Position numbers and translations under genes: made by a program
The notes under the pieces: model-generated
The model's input: the letters and a program-made list of their open reading frames with translations, nothing else
Database searches by the model: none
Told to the model about the DNA's origin: nothing
In this document: one piece after another, positions 7,124-16,282 of the stretch
Layout: each line of letters begins with the position of its first letter
Numbering within the stretch: the stretch's first letter is position 1
DNA from: JBBIKU01 sp037445245
GTDB taxonomy: Bacteria; Chloroflexota; Anaerolineae; Anaerolineales; Anaerolineaceae
Reading direction: 5' to 3'
Assembly (NCBI GenBank): GCA_037445245.1
Contig: JBBIKU010000035.1
Coordinates: forward strand, 1 to 17,078
Length of the DNA stretch: 17,078 bases

Positions 7124-8134
7124 ATGACGCAAACAATCAAGATCGCCATTCCGATGGCTGGCTTGGGGACCCGCATCCGACCGCACACCTGGAGCAAACC
7201 CAAACCGCTGATTGCTTTGGCAGGCAAGACCGTGCTCGATCATGTGCTGGCGCAGTTTAATTCTCTGCCCGATCCCGCCAACGTGGAATATGTCTTTATC
7301 ATCAGTCCGCATGGAGAACAATTGAAGGCGCACATGGAGGAGCACCATCCAGATAAGAAGGTGCATTACGTGGTTCAGGCAGAGATGAAGGGACAATCGG
7401 ACGCCCTGTATCTGGCTCGCCAGCATTTGCAGGGACCAACCCTGATGGCGTTCTCAGACACCCTGATCGAGATCGATCTTTCGTTTATTCAGAATGAAAT
7501 TGCCGACGGAGTGGCATGCGTCAAAGCCGTTGAAGATCCACGTCGCTTCGGCGTCGCTGAAGTCGACGGCGACGGGAAGGTGACGCGCCTGGTCGAAAAA
7601 CCCCAAGACATATCCAACAATCTGGTGGTGGTGGGGTTCTATTATTTTCGCCGCGGCGAGGAATTGATCGCCGCCATTGAAGAGCAAAAGAAGCGCCAGA
7701 TCAAACTTCACAACGAGTACTATCTGGCAGATGCCATCAACATTATGCTCGAAAGAGGCTGCCGCTTGCGCACCGAGAGGATTGAAACCTGGCTGGACGC
7801 CGGCACCCCCGATGCCTTGCTCGCAACCAACCGTCATTTGCTCAGCAACGGCTACGATAACAGCCAACAGGCAGCCAAACGGGCTGGTGTCAGCGTGGTG
7901 ATGCCGGTCTTCATTCATGAAGAATGCCGCATCGAAAATGCGGTCATCGGACCCTACGTTTCGATCGGCAAGGCGTGCCAGGTCAGTAATTGCGTGGTGC
8001 GCAACTCGATCATCGAAGATTTCTGTCACATCGACCACATGGTGCTGGAAGATTCGCTGGTCGGACAGAACGTGCGGCTGCAGGGGCAGGCGACCCGTTT
8101 TAATGTGGGCGATGACTCTTGGATCATGCAATGA
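7124..8134 (+). CDS. Sugar-phosphate nucleotidyltransferase with left-handed beta-helix tail
   Basis: The 336-residue protein begins with the nucleotidyltransferase signature PMAGLGTRIRP followed by KPKPLI (residues 10-30). It also has SDTLIEID, a likely metal and substrate site, and VEKP (about 147-150) before NNLVVVGFYYF. The last 80 residues have hexapeptide-like repeats (IENAVIGPYVSIGKACQVSNC) typical of a left-handed beta-helix. The known family reaction is transfer of a nucleotide to a sugar-1-phosphate, giving UDP-, dTDP- or GDP-sugars for cell surface glycans. The exact sugar and nucleotide cannot be told from motifs. Its position between gatA and the small gene at 8131 is not an obvious functional fit. 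The stop overlaps the next start in an ATGA. Confidence 0.88.
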   Translation: MTQTIKIAIPMAGLGTRIRPHTWSKPKPLIALAGKTVLDHVLAQFNSLPDPANVEYVFIISPHGEQLKAHMEEHHPDKKVHYVVQAEMKGQSDALYLARQHLQGPTLMAFSDTLIEIDLSFIQNEIADGVACVKAVEDPRRFGVAEVDGDGKVTRLVEKPQDISNNLVVVGFYYFRRGEELIAAIEEQKKRQIKLHNEYYLADAINIMLERGCRLRTERIETWLDAGTPDALLATNRHLLSNGYDNSQQAAKRAGVSVVMPVFIHEECRIENAVIGPYVSIGKACQVSNCVVRNSIIEDFCHIDHMVLEDSLVGQNVRLQGQATRFNVGDDSWIMQ

Positions 8135-8343
8135 CCGAGGTGGTGGAATGCCACTCCGGTTTTGAATATGCTGAACGCCCGCTGGCGGTGAATTGGGAAG
8201 GCAGCCGCTATGCCGTGCTAGAGATACTGGCGCAATGGCGCACATCCGGCGGACGCTGTTTTCGTGTCCGCACCGAAGAGGAGAAAGCATTCGAGCTGTT
8301 TTACTCCGAATTGCACGACGAATGGCGGGTGAAACCCGTCTGA
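8131..8343 (+). CDS. Small conserved protein, possibly DUF6504-like
   Basis: This 70-residue protein begins at the ATG at 8131, which overlaps the stop of the nucleotidyltransferase (ATGA), so translational coupling is likely. An upstream ATG at 8119 would add four residues and overlap more. The sequence has AERPLAVNWEGSRYAVLEIL, then a WRT-x-GG-x-x-FRVRT segment and FELFYSELHDEWRV near the end, a compact beta-rich pattern with conserved Trp and Arg. This resembles small DUF6504-like proteins, which have no known function. It has no signal peptide or membrane segment. Its place inside a coupled operon argues that it is real. Confidence 0.7.
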   Translation: MTEVVECHSGFEYAERPLAVNWEGSRYAVLEILAQWRTSGGRCFRVRTEEEKAFELFYSELHDEWRVKPV

Positions 8344-8362
8344 AATCAATGAGGCAGGATAC

Positions 8363-9562
8363 ATGATCATGAACACAACACCAGTCATCCCAACCGATAA
8401 AAAACGCACCAGCTATATTTCTCGCCGGGTTGCCGGGTTGAAGCCCTCCGGCATTCGCAAGTTTTTTGACATCGCCGCCACCATGCAGGACGTCATCTCG
8501 CTGGGCATCGGCGAGCCGGACTTCACCACCCCCCCTTCCATCTTGGAAGCCGGCATCCAGTCCCTGCGCAAAGGGGAGACTCATTACACCTCTAACGCCG
8601 GCATTCTGGAATTGCGCCAGGCGCTCTCGAAGCATCTCGAAAGATTGCACGGCGTACACTACGATCCCGAAACCGAAATCATCATCACCGTCGGTTGTTC
8701 CGAAGCGGTCTACCTGGTCAACACCGCCATCCTCGACCCCGACGACGAAGTGATTGTGCCCACCCCCTGTTTCGTGGCGTATCAGGCTGGGGTGACGCTG
8801 GCGGGCGGTACGCCCATCGAGGTGCCCGGCAGCATGGAGGATAACTTCGATCTTGACCCACAGCGGGTGGCGCAAGCCGTCACCCCCCGCACCAAAGCGA
8901 TTATGATTGGTTATCCCAACAATCCCACCGGGGCGGTGGCTTCGCCGCAAACCCTGACCGCGATGATGCGGATTGCCGAACAGCACGACTTGATCGTGAT
9001 CTCGGATGAGATCTACGATCAATTGGTGTACGGGGGAAAGCATGTGTGCGTGCCCACCCTGCCCGCGGCGCGTCAGCGCACCGTTCTGCTGGGCGGCTTT
9101 TCCAAAGACTATGCCATGACCGGCTGGCGCATCGGTTTTGCTGCCGCACCGAAGGATTTGATCCGGGCGATGGTGCGCGTCCACCAGTACACCATCATGT
9201 CGGCCCCCACCACCGCCCAGTATGCTGCCATCGAAGCCCTCCTGCACTGCGACGAAGACGTGGCTGAAATGCGCGCTGAATACAACCGGCGACGGCAGTT
9301 GATCGTCAAGGGACTGAACGAGATTGGCTTGCCCACTTTCGAACCATTGGGTGCTTTTTATGCCTTCCCCAAGGTCAGAGTCACCGGATTGGACGACGAA
9401 ACCTTTGCCGCACGGCTGCTCGAGGAAGAAAAAGTGGCGGTCGTGCCTGGCTCGGCTTTTGGCGCCGGCGGCGAGGGCTTTGTGCGTTGCTCCTACGCCA
9501 CCGCCTACGAAAAAATCGAAGAAGCGTTGCGTCGCATCGAATCCTTCGTTAATCGCTTATGA
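8363..9562 (+). CDS. Pyridoxal-phosphate aminotransferase, fold type I (class I/II)
   Basis: The 399-residue protein has the complete aspartate-aminotransferase fold. Lys248 in GGFSKDYAMTGWRIGF is the PLP Schiff-base lysine. YPNNPTG (184-190) and SDEIYDQLVYG (from 214) contain the cofactor Asn and Asp, and the C-terminal FVRCSYA contains the likely carboxylate-binding Arg. The N-terminal ISLGIGEPDFTTPP is typical of AspC or aromatic aminotransferases. The reaction would be transfer of an amino group between an amino acid and a 2-oxo acid, often with glutamate/2-oxoglutarate as the pair. The donor specificity is unresolved. GAGG at 8351-8354 supports the ATG at 8363, though ATG 8369 is also possible. 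The stop overlaps the gatB start by four bases. Confidence 0.93.
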   Translation: MIMNTTPVIPTDKKRTSYISRRVAGLKPSGIRKFFDIAATMQDVISLGIGEPDFTTPPSILEAGIQSLRKGETHYTSNAGILELRQALSKHLERLHGVHYDPETEIIITVGCSEAVYLVNTAILDPDDEVIVPTPCFVAYQAGVTLAGGTPIEVPGSMEDNFDLDPQRVAQAVTPRTKAIMIGYPNNPTGAVASPQTLTAMMRIAEQHDLIVISDEIYDQLVYGGKHVCVPTLPAARQRTVLLGGFSKDYAMTGWRIGFAAAPKDLIRAMVRVHQYTIMSAPTTAQYAAIEALLHCDEDVAEMRAEYNRRRQLIVKGLNEIGLPTFEPLGAFYAFPKVRVTGLDDETFAARLLEEEKVAVVPGSAFGAGGEGFVRCSYATAYEKIEEALRRIESFVNRL

Positions 9563-11043
9563 CTGACACCCGCTCCACCCTTATCCGCCAGTACCAAGCC
9601 GTGATCGGCTTGGAAGTTCACGCCGAGCTTCAAACCCGTTCCAAAATGTTTTGCAGTTGTCAGGTGGTTGACCCGACCACGGCGAAACCCAACATTGCCG
9701 TCTGCCCGGTGTGTGCCGGCATGCCGGGCGTGCTGCCGGTGGTTAACCGGCGGGCGGTGGAATACGCCCTGCGGGTGGCGCTGGCACTGCAATGTGAAAT
9801 TGCCGCCACCAGCCTGTTTGCCCGCAAGAATTATTTCTACCCCGATTTGCCTAAAGGTTACCAGATTTCGCAGTATGAGCAGCCGCTGGCAGAACATGGC
9901 AGCCTACTTATCGCCACTTCAGATGGCGAGCGCGCCGTCCGCATCCGCCGTGTTCACTTGGAAGAGGACACCGGAAAACTGACCCACATCAATCAGGGGC
10001 ACCTGGCTTATTCACTGGTTGATCTCAACCGCGCCGGCGTTCCGCTACTCGAGATTGTCTCCGAACCGGACCTTTTCAGCGTCGATGAGGTGCGCGCCTA
10101 CGCCACGGGTTTACGGGCGGTGTTGCGTTACTTGGGCGTGAATTCGGGCGACATGGAAAAGGGTGTCATCCGCTTCGAAGCCAACGTCTCCGTGCGCCGT
10201 CGGCACGACCACGCCCTGGGCACGCGGGTCGAGATCAAGAACCTGAACAGCTTTCGCTCTCTGGAACGTTCGGTAGCCTACCAAATTGAGCAGCAGATGC
10301 TCAAACTGGAAGGCGGCGAAACTATCCGTCAGGAAACGCTCGGCTGGGACGAAGCTCAGGGGGTTACCTTCTCGCAGCGCGGTAAGGAAGAGGCTCACGA
10401 TTACCGCTACTTCCCCGAACCCGATCTGCCGCCGCTGGTGGTCGAGAACGAATGGGTGCAGCGGGTCGCCGCAGACCTGCCCGAACTGCCTCACACCCGC
10501 GCCCACCGCTTTGAAAAAGCTTACCAGCTTTCGGCTGCCGACAGCCGCTTGCTGGTGGAAGAACCTGCCATCGCCGATTATTTCGAAGCTGCCGTCGGCG
10601 CTGCTGGCGGGCTGCCGCCGAAGACTATCGCTAACTGGATCACCGGTGAATTGTTTGGCTGGATTAACCAGAGCGGCGAGGATATCCACACCATCCGGGT
10701 AACGCCGCAGGCGCTGGTGAGCCTGGCAAAGCTGGTCGAAGCCGGTGAGATCAACTTCAACACCGCCAAAGCCGTGTTTGCCGAAATGCTGGCAGGCGGA
10801 AAATCTGCCGGGGAGATCATCGCCGAGCGCGGCTTGAAGCAGATTTCCGACGCGGGTGAAATCGCCCATTTGGTGCAAGAGGTGCTGGACAAGAACCCGA
10901 AAGAGCTGAAAAACTACCTCAAAGGCAAAGAGACCCTTTCACAATGGTTCTTTGGTCAGGTGATGCGCGCCGCCGGCGGGCGCGGCAACCCGCAAGTGAT
11001 CCGCCGCGAGCTCGAACGCCAGTTAGAAGCCAGGAAGGGATGA
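9559..11043 (+). CDS. gatB: Asp/Glu-tRNA(Asn/Gln) amidotransferase subunit B
   Basis: The 494-residue protein is full-length GatB, the kinase and tRNA-binding subunit that activates the misacylated Asp/Glu on tRNA with ATP and amidates it. It has the family start VIGLEVHAELQTRSKMFC, a likely zinc site formed by Cys32, Cys34, Cys49 and Cys52, and GMPGVLPVVN. It also has RKNYFYPDLPKGYQISQYEQPL and the catalytic core VSVRRRHDHALGTRVEIKNL. The C-terminal YqeY-like region (about 345-490) ends with LKGKETLSQWFFGQVMR. Its ATG overlaps the aminotransferase stop by four bases. gatB is therefore on the same strand and probably the same transcript as gatCA, but is separated from them by three genes. Confidence 0.97.
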   Translation: MTDTRSTLIRQYQAVIGLEVHAELQTRSKMFCSCQVVDPTTAKPNIAVCPVCAGMPGVLPVVNRRAVEYALRVALALQCEIAATSLFARKNYFYPDLPKGYQISQYEQPLAEHGSLLIATSDGERAVRIRRVHLEEDTGKLTHINQGHLAYSLVDLNRAGVPLLEIVSEPDLFSVDEVRAYATGLRAVLRYLGVNSGDMEKGVIRFEANVSVRRRHDHALGTRVEIKNLNSFRSLERSVAYQIEQQMLKLEGGETIRQETLGWDEAQGVTFSQRGKEEAHDYRYFPEPDLPPLVVENEWVQRVAADLPELPHTRAHRFEKAYQLSAADSRLLVEEPAIADYFEAAVGAAGGLPPKTIANWITGELFGWINQSGEDIHTIRVTPQALVSLAKLVEAGEINFNTAKAVFAEMLAGGKSAGEIIAERGLKQISDAGEIAHLVQEVLDKNPKELKNYLKGKETLSQWFFGQVMRAAGGRGNPQVIRRELERQLEARKG

Positions 11044-11166
11044 GCGATGCGCCTCTTGCTGGGTGAACCGCTAGCCGTGCCATCACAGCGCGATCTGAAA
11101 CCACAGCCACCGCCAACGTCACAGGAATTATTCCCCTATTCAATCCCCCAATCAGGAGTGTAAATC

Positions 11167-12453
11167 ATGGCCAGTGCAACAAACGCGTTTGAAATGGCGC
11201 AGAAGCAATTCGATAACGTGGCAGATTTATTACAGCTTGAACGGCAGGTGCGCGAGATACTGCGCTTCCCGCTGCGCGAGTACCACTTTCGCATTCCGGT
11301 GCGCATGGATGATGGCACGATCCGTGTCTTTCAGGGCTATCGTGTCCAGCACAACGACGCCTGCGGTCCCTGCAAGGGTGGCATCCGCTTTCACCCGGCG
11401 GAAACTGCCGATACGGTACGTGCCCTGGCGACCTGGATGACCTGGAAATGCGCCGTGGCGGATATCCCGTTGGGCGGCGGAAAGGGCGGCGTCGTCGTCG
11501 ACCCGGCAACCCTTTCAGCTGGCGAAAAAGAACGGTTGGTGCGAGGTTACATCCAGCAAATCTGGAAGAACATCGGACCGCGCAACGACGTGCCTGCCCC
11601 CGACGTAGGCACCACCCCCCAGATGATGGGCTGGATGATGGACGAATATTCCAGGCTGAGCGGCGCCTACACCCCCGGCGTGATCACCGGCAAACCGATC
11701 GGTGGCGGCGGCTCGCTGGGACGCACCGAAGCGACCGGCTTTGGCGTGATTTACACCGTGCGCGAAACCATGAAGCATCTCAAGCTCGATTCTGCCAAAT
11801 GCGTCGCTGCCATTCAGGGCTTCGGCAACGTCGCTCAGTATGCTGCCATTGGTTTCACTGAAATGCTCAAAGGCAAAGTGACCTGTGTTTCCTATTGGGA
11901 TCGGGAAGACCGCCTTGCCTATACCGTCAGCCATCCCGAAGGTGTCGATCCACGTTTTTTGATGAGCATCACGGATCAGTACGGCTCGGTCGACAAAAAA
12001 CGTGCCAGGGCAGCGGGGTACGTCATCGAAGACTGTGAGGCGTGGCTCAGCAAAGAAGCCGATGTGCTCATTCCGGCGGCGCTGGAAGGGCAGATCACTG
12101 CCGAAACGGTGGGCAAGATTCACGAACGTGTTCGCATCATTGCCGAAGGCGCCAACGGACCGACCACACCCGACGCCGACGAAGGCATTCAGCAGCGCGG
12201 CATCTTCATGATCCCCGATTTTCTGTGCAACGCCGGCGGGGTGACGGTCTCTTATTTTGAGGGTGTGCAGAATGATATGAATTACTATTGGCCCCGCCAT
12301 GAGGTGCTGGAACGGCTGGATACCAAAATGACGGTCGCATTTCAGGCTGTGTTCAAGATGGCGGAGGAACAGAACGTCTACATGCGCGATGCCGCCTACA
12401 TGGTTGCCATCTCGCGCGTGGTCAAAGCCATGGAACTGCGCGGCTGGATCTAA
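11167..12453 (+). CDS. gdhA: Glutamate dehydrogenase family (Glu/Leu/Phe/Val) enzyme
   Basis: The 428-residue protein has the normal glutamate dehydrogenase length. It contains Lys70 in GPCKGGIR, Lys94 in MTWK, Lys106 in LGGGKGG and Asp146 in APDVGT, which match the substrate and catalytic sites of the family. The Rossmann part has GFGNVA (218-223) where GFGNVG is usual, and the second strand ends in VSYWDRED instead of the common VSDS-type sequence. The known reaction is reversible oxidative deamination of glutamate to 2-oxoglutarate and ammonia with NAD(P). The cofactor is not clear from the altered site. AGGAG eight bases upstream supports the start. It follows gatB after 123 bases without a gene and is followed by a hairpin at 12441-12461. 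The gene symbol is based on family only. Confidence 0.9.
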   Translation: MASATNAFEMAQKQFDNVADLLQLERQVREILRFPLREYHFRIPVRMDDGTIRVFQGYRVQHNDACGPCKGGIRFHPAETADTVRALATWMTWKCAVADIPLGGGKGGVVVDPATLSAGEKERLVRGYIQQIWKNIGPRNDVPAPDVGTTPQMMGWMMDEYSRLSGAYTPGVITGKPIGGGGSLGRTEATGFGVIYTVRETMKHLKLDSAKCVAAIQGFGNVAQYAAIGFTEMLKGKVTCVSYWDREDRLAYTVSHPEGVDPRFLMSITDQYGSVDKKRARAAGYVIEDCEAWLSKEADVLIPAALEGQITAETVGKIHERVRIIAEGANGPTTPDADEGIQQRGIFMIPDFLCNAGGVTVSYFEGVQNDMNYYWPRHEVLERLDTKMTVAFQAVFKMAEEQNVYMRDAAYMVAISRVVKAMELRGWI

Positions 12454-12461
12454 TCCAGCCG
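12441..12461 (+). terminator. Perfect 9-bp hairpin at the 3' end of the dehydrogenase gene
   Basis: CGGCTGGAT and its exact complement ATCCAGCCG flank a 3-base loop and include the stop codon. Only TTGG follows, with no T tract, so this is not a canonical intrinsic terminator. It could stabilise the 3' end or act with Rho. Confidence 0.45.
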
Positions 12462-12522
12462 TTGGTCAGGACACAACCTCCGTTGATCAATGGATCGGGT
12501 TTCGGCTGCGGTGGGTGGGTTG

Positions 12523-12552
12523 TTGCCAAATTACGGATAAATCGAGTAAAAT
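12523..12552 (+). promoter_or_regulatory. Promoter of the sensor kinase gene
   Basis: TTGCCA (12523-12528) and TAAAAT (12547-12552) are separated by 18 bases. Transcription would start near 12559, about 10 bases before the ATG at 12570, leaving little room for a Shine-Dalgarno site, and none is seen. Confidence 0.55.
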
Positions 12553-12569
12553 AAGATGGGTTTGATGTA

Positions 12570-14252
<1,683 letters not shown>

Positions 14253-14257
14253 AATCA

Positions 14258-14995
14258 ATGAGCGAGGATCAACTGCGAAAGGCAGCCCTGCGCGGCGAGC
14301 CTTCCTATGTCTGGCGCGCCGGTCAAAAGCGCCGCCTAGAGATGATCCGGCGGGCGGCGGACGGGCGCAGTGGCGGACGGGTGCTGGTGGATGGCTGCGG
14401 GGTGGGTATGTACCTGGCGCACCTGGCAGAGGAAGCCTCCCGGGCGGTGGGCTTGGAGATCGACTTTGAACGGGCACAAACAGCGCGCCAGGTCGCCGAT
14501 CAGGTGGTCTGCGGCGTCGGCGAACAATTGCCCTTCCCCTCGGCGTCCTTTGACCTGGTCTTGAGCCACGAGGTGCTCGAACACGTGCAGGATGATCGGC
14601 TGGCGATCCGTGAAATTGTGCGCGTTTTGCGCCCCGGCGGACGGCTGGCGCTGTTCTGCCCCAACCGCGGCTATCCCTTTGAGACCCATGGCGTCTACTG
14701 GGGCGGGCGTTACCGTTTTGGCAACATCCCGCTAGTTAATTACCTGCCGCGCCGGTTGCGCGACCGCTTAGCACCCCACGTGCGGGCATACACCCGCGGC
14801 GACCTGGAGCGGCTGTTTGAAGGCTTGAGCGTGCGCTTTGTTGATCGCACGATCATCTTTGGCGCTTATGACAACATCATCGCCCGTCGGCGGCGGCTGG
14901 GGGAAACACTGCGAGCACTGTTGCAGGCGGTCGAGAAGACCCCCCTGCGCCACTTCGGTTTGTCGCATTTCTGGATTGTGGAAAAAACCGGTTAG
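14258..14995 (+). CDS. Class I SAM-dependent methyltransferase
   Basis: The 245-residue protein has SAM motif I VLVDGCGVGMYLA (residues 42-54), the acidic end of strand 2 at LEIDFERA (about 67-74), LPFPSASFDLVLSHEVLEHV (91-110) and LRPGGRLALFCPN (124-136). This is the methyltransferase type 11 pattern. The C-terminal half, with THGVYWGGRYRFGN and RAYTRGDLERLF, is of the kind found in methyltransferases acting on glycans or lipids, but the substrate cannot be named. It starts five bases after the sensor kinase stop and so is probably cotranscribed. The ribosome site is weak (AGGGA about 12 bases upstream). It ends six bases from the end of the convergent second methyltransferase. Confidence 0.85.
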   Translation: MSEDQLRKAALRGEPSYVWRAGQKRRLEMIRRAADGRSGGRVLVDGCGVGMYLAHLAEEASRAVGLEIDFERAQTARQVADQVVCGVGEQLPFPSASFDLVLSHEVLEHVQDDRLAIREIVRVLRPGGRLALFCPNRGYPFETHGVYWGGRYRFGNIPLVNYLPRRLRDRLAPHVRAYTRGDLERLFEGLSVRFVDRTIIFGAYDNIIARRRRLGETLRALLQAVEKTPLRHFGLSHFWIVEKTG

Positions 14996-15001
14996 GGCTT
15001 C

Positions 15002-15901
15002 CTAATCGGCGCCGTCCTGCTTTAATCGAAAATCGTAAATCCCCGCTTCCACCGGGTAAACCGCTCCGCACGTGTGACATTCAATCCGCGGCGGGGCGTC
15101 TTCCAGGGGAGCACGCCCGCACGCCGGGCAGCGGAAAAAGCCCGCTGCGGCTGCACCCGCTTCGCCGGCTATGCCGGCGCGCACGAAAACGCTGGGTGTC
15201 AACTGCCACAACGCCCCGCTGGGCTGCAAGAGCGCGTCTAGTCCCACCAGCAACCGCAACGGCAGCCAGCGCTTCAACAGCGCCATCCTGAAGTGCGACA
15301 CGGTCAACTGGCGCTCGACGGTGAAACCGGTCTGTGCCAGCCAGGCGCGCACCATGCGGGGGTGAAAATCGAAGTTGAGGGGGGTGAATTCCACCGCTTC
15401 GGGCGTGAAGGGATTCCAGCTTTGCCGCCCAAGCCAATAGCGTAGGATTGCCTTGAGATTACGTTTGTTGGAAAATTCAAGGATGAAGGTCGAACCGGGC
15501 TGTAACACCCGCCGCACCTGTTCGAGTGCCTGGCTGGGGTGCACCAGGTGGTGTAGCGTGCGGATCATGGTGGCGGCGTCGAACAAGCCGTCCACGAAGG
15601 GCAAGCGGTAGACATCGGCGGCGACGAAGCGATAACGTCCTTGCCCTGCCAGGCGCTGGCGTGCTTTTTCCAACTGGCTGCGCGAGTAGTCCAGCAGCAC
15701 CACTCCGGCGTAGTTTTGGTAACGGGGTGTGTTACGCCCGGCGCCGGCGCCCAGCTCGAGCAGCAGCCTGCCGCCGCCCGCCGGCAGCAGACGCCGCAAC
15801 GCCACCGCCTCAACGGCGTCTTCATACGCCCTGCCGCCGCGCTCCCAGAACGTCTCCTGGTAATCGGAACCCTCGTAATCGATGATGGGTAAGGATGCCA
15901 T
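15002..15901 (-). CDS. SAM-dependent methyltransferase with C-terminal Trm112-like zinc ribbon
   Basis: The 299-residue protein has SAM motif I LLLELGAGAGRNTP (about 46-59), Asp71 at the end of strand 2, LPFVDGLFDAATMIRTLHHL and LQPGSTFILEF, a type 11 methyltransferase. The last 45 residues form a zinc ribbon with Cys258, Cys261, Cys275 and Cys278 (CPAC and CHTC), ending in GAVYPVEAGIYDF, which resembles Trm112/UPF0434-like domains. The substrate is unknown. The ATG at 15901 has AAGGGTGGG just upstream on the minus strand. A longer open frame to 16033 is rejected because it would translate the SRP RNA. The gene lies directly downstream of the SRP RNA and may share its promoter. Confidence 0.87.
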   Translation of the reverse strand: MASLPIIDYEGSDYQETFWERGGRAYEDAVEAVALRRLLPAGGGRLLLELGAGAGRNTPRYQNYAGVVLLDYSRSQLEKARQRLAGQGRYRFVAADVYRLPFVDGLFDAATMIRTLHHLVHPSQALEQVRRVLQPGSTFILEFSNKRNLKAILRYWLGRQSWNPFTPEAVEFTPLNFDFHPRMVRAWLAQTGFTVERQLTVSHFRMALLKRWLPLRLLVGLDALLQPSGALWQLTPSVFVRAGIAGEAGAAAAGFFRCPACGRAPLEDAPPRIECHTCGAVYPVEAGIYDFRLKQDGAD

Positions 15902-15904
15902 AAG

Positions 15905-15913
15905 CCCACCCTT
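15905..15913 (-). promoter_or_regulatory. Ribosome binding site of the zinc-ribbon methyltransferase
   Basis: The minus strand reads AAGGGTGGG a few bases before the ATG at 15901. With the SRP RNA just upstream, it decides this start over the longer frame. Confidence 0.65.
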
Positions 15914-15923
15914 GGTGAAAGTT

Positions 15924-16031
15924 GAGCCGGGCAGGTTGCCCGGCGGCACCCGGAACGACCTCCTTACCGCTGCTTCCTCTCGGACCTGACGGGGTTCGAA
16001 GGATTCCGCCGCGCCGGTCCCACCCGGCTGC
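15924..16031 (-). ncRNA. ffs: Signal recognition particle RNA, small bacterial (4.5S-like) type
   Basis: The minus strand carries the conserved SRP apical region GTCAGGTCC-GAGA-GGAAGCAGC (15970-15991), with a GNRA tetraloop and the asymmetric loop that binds Ffh. The ends form an 11-bp outer stem, 16019-16029 with 15925-15935, counting two G-U pairs. The length of about 108 nt is normal for the 4.5S class, without an Alu domain. The RNA works with Ffh and FtsY in cotranslational targeting to the membrane. A consensus promoter ends at 16039, which places the 5' end near 16031. The methyltransferase gene starts 23 bases after the RNA. The 3' part can also fold as a local hairpin (15926-15944). 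The exact ends are estimates. Confidence 0.93.
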
Positions 16032-16038
16032 AAATTGA

Positions 16039-16067
16039 AGGATACTCCAGGTCGATGGGGCTGTCAA
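16039..16067 (-). promoter_or_regulatory. Consensus sigma-70 type promoter of the SRP RNA gene
   Basis: On the minus strand a perfect TTGACA (16062-16067) is followed by a 17-base spacer and TATCCT (16039-16044). The predicted transcription start, near 16031-16032, coincides with the 5' end of the SRP RNA stem. Confidence 0.85.
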
Positions 16068-16282
16068 CCTTCGGCGCGGCGCTTGCGTTGGTCGCGGCGG
16101 AGTAAGCCGGCGTGCATGGCGCCGCTGCTGTACCCCGGGGTCGCCGACCCTGGTGCCAAAATATAGCATTGGGTAGGGTTGTTTTACAAGCTGCGCCGAT
16201 ATAACAGAGCTATAATTTACTCAGTTTTTTCACTAAAAACACCCTAAAAATTTCTTTTATGATGCATTCGCTGCGAGAGGGC
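16068..16282. other. Gene-free spacer between the SRP RNA promoter and the beta-propeller gene
   Basis: About 215 bases hold no convincing gene. The left half is GC-rich, and the right half (about 16160-16260) is AT-rich with short A and T runs. A weak AT inverted repeat (TTTTTT-CACT-AAAAA, near 16224-16240) could help end transcription of the minus-strand gene. I see no tRNA or other RNA fold. Confidence 0.5.

Noticed and set aside
7454..9247. 597-codon open frame on the minus strand
   Set aside because: It covers well-supported plus-strand genes (nucleotidyltransferase, small protein, aminotransferase) with complete catalytic motifs, and its translation is His/Gly/Asp-rich without any family motif. 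It is a codon-bias shadow.
15902..16033. N-terminal extension of the zinc-ribbon methyltransferase
   Set aside because: The extension would translate the SRP RNA and lacks a ribosome site, while ATG 15901 has one.
16211..16216. TATAAT on the plus strand
   Set aside because: No plus-strand gene follows and no -35 with normal spacing is present. It lies in an AT-rich spacer.
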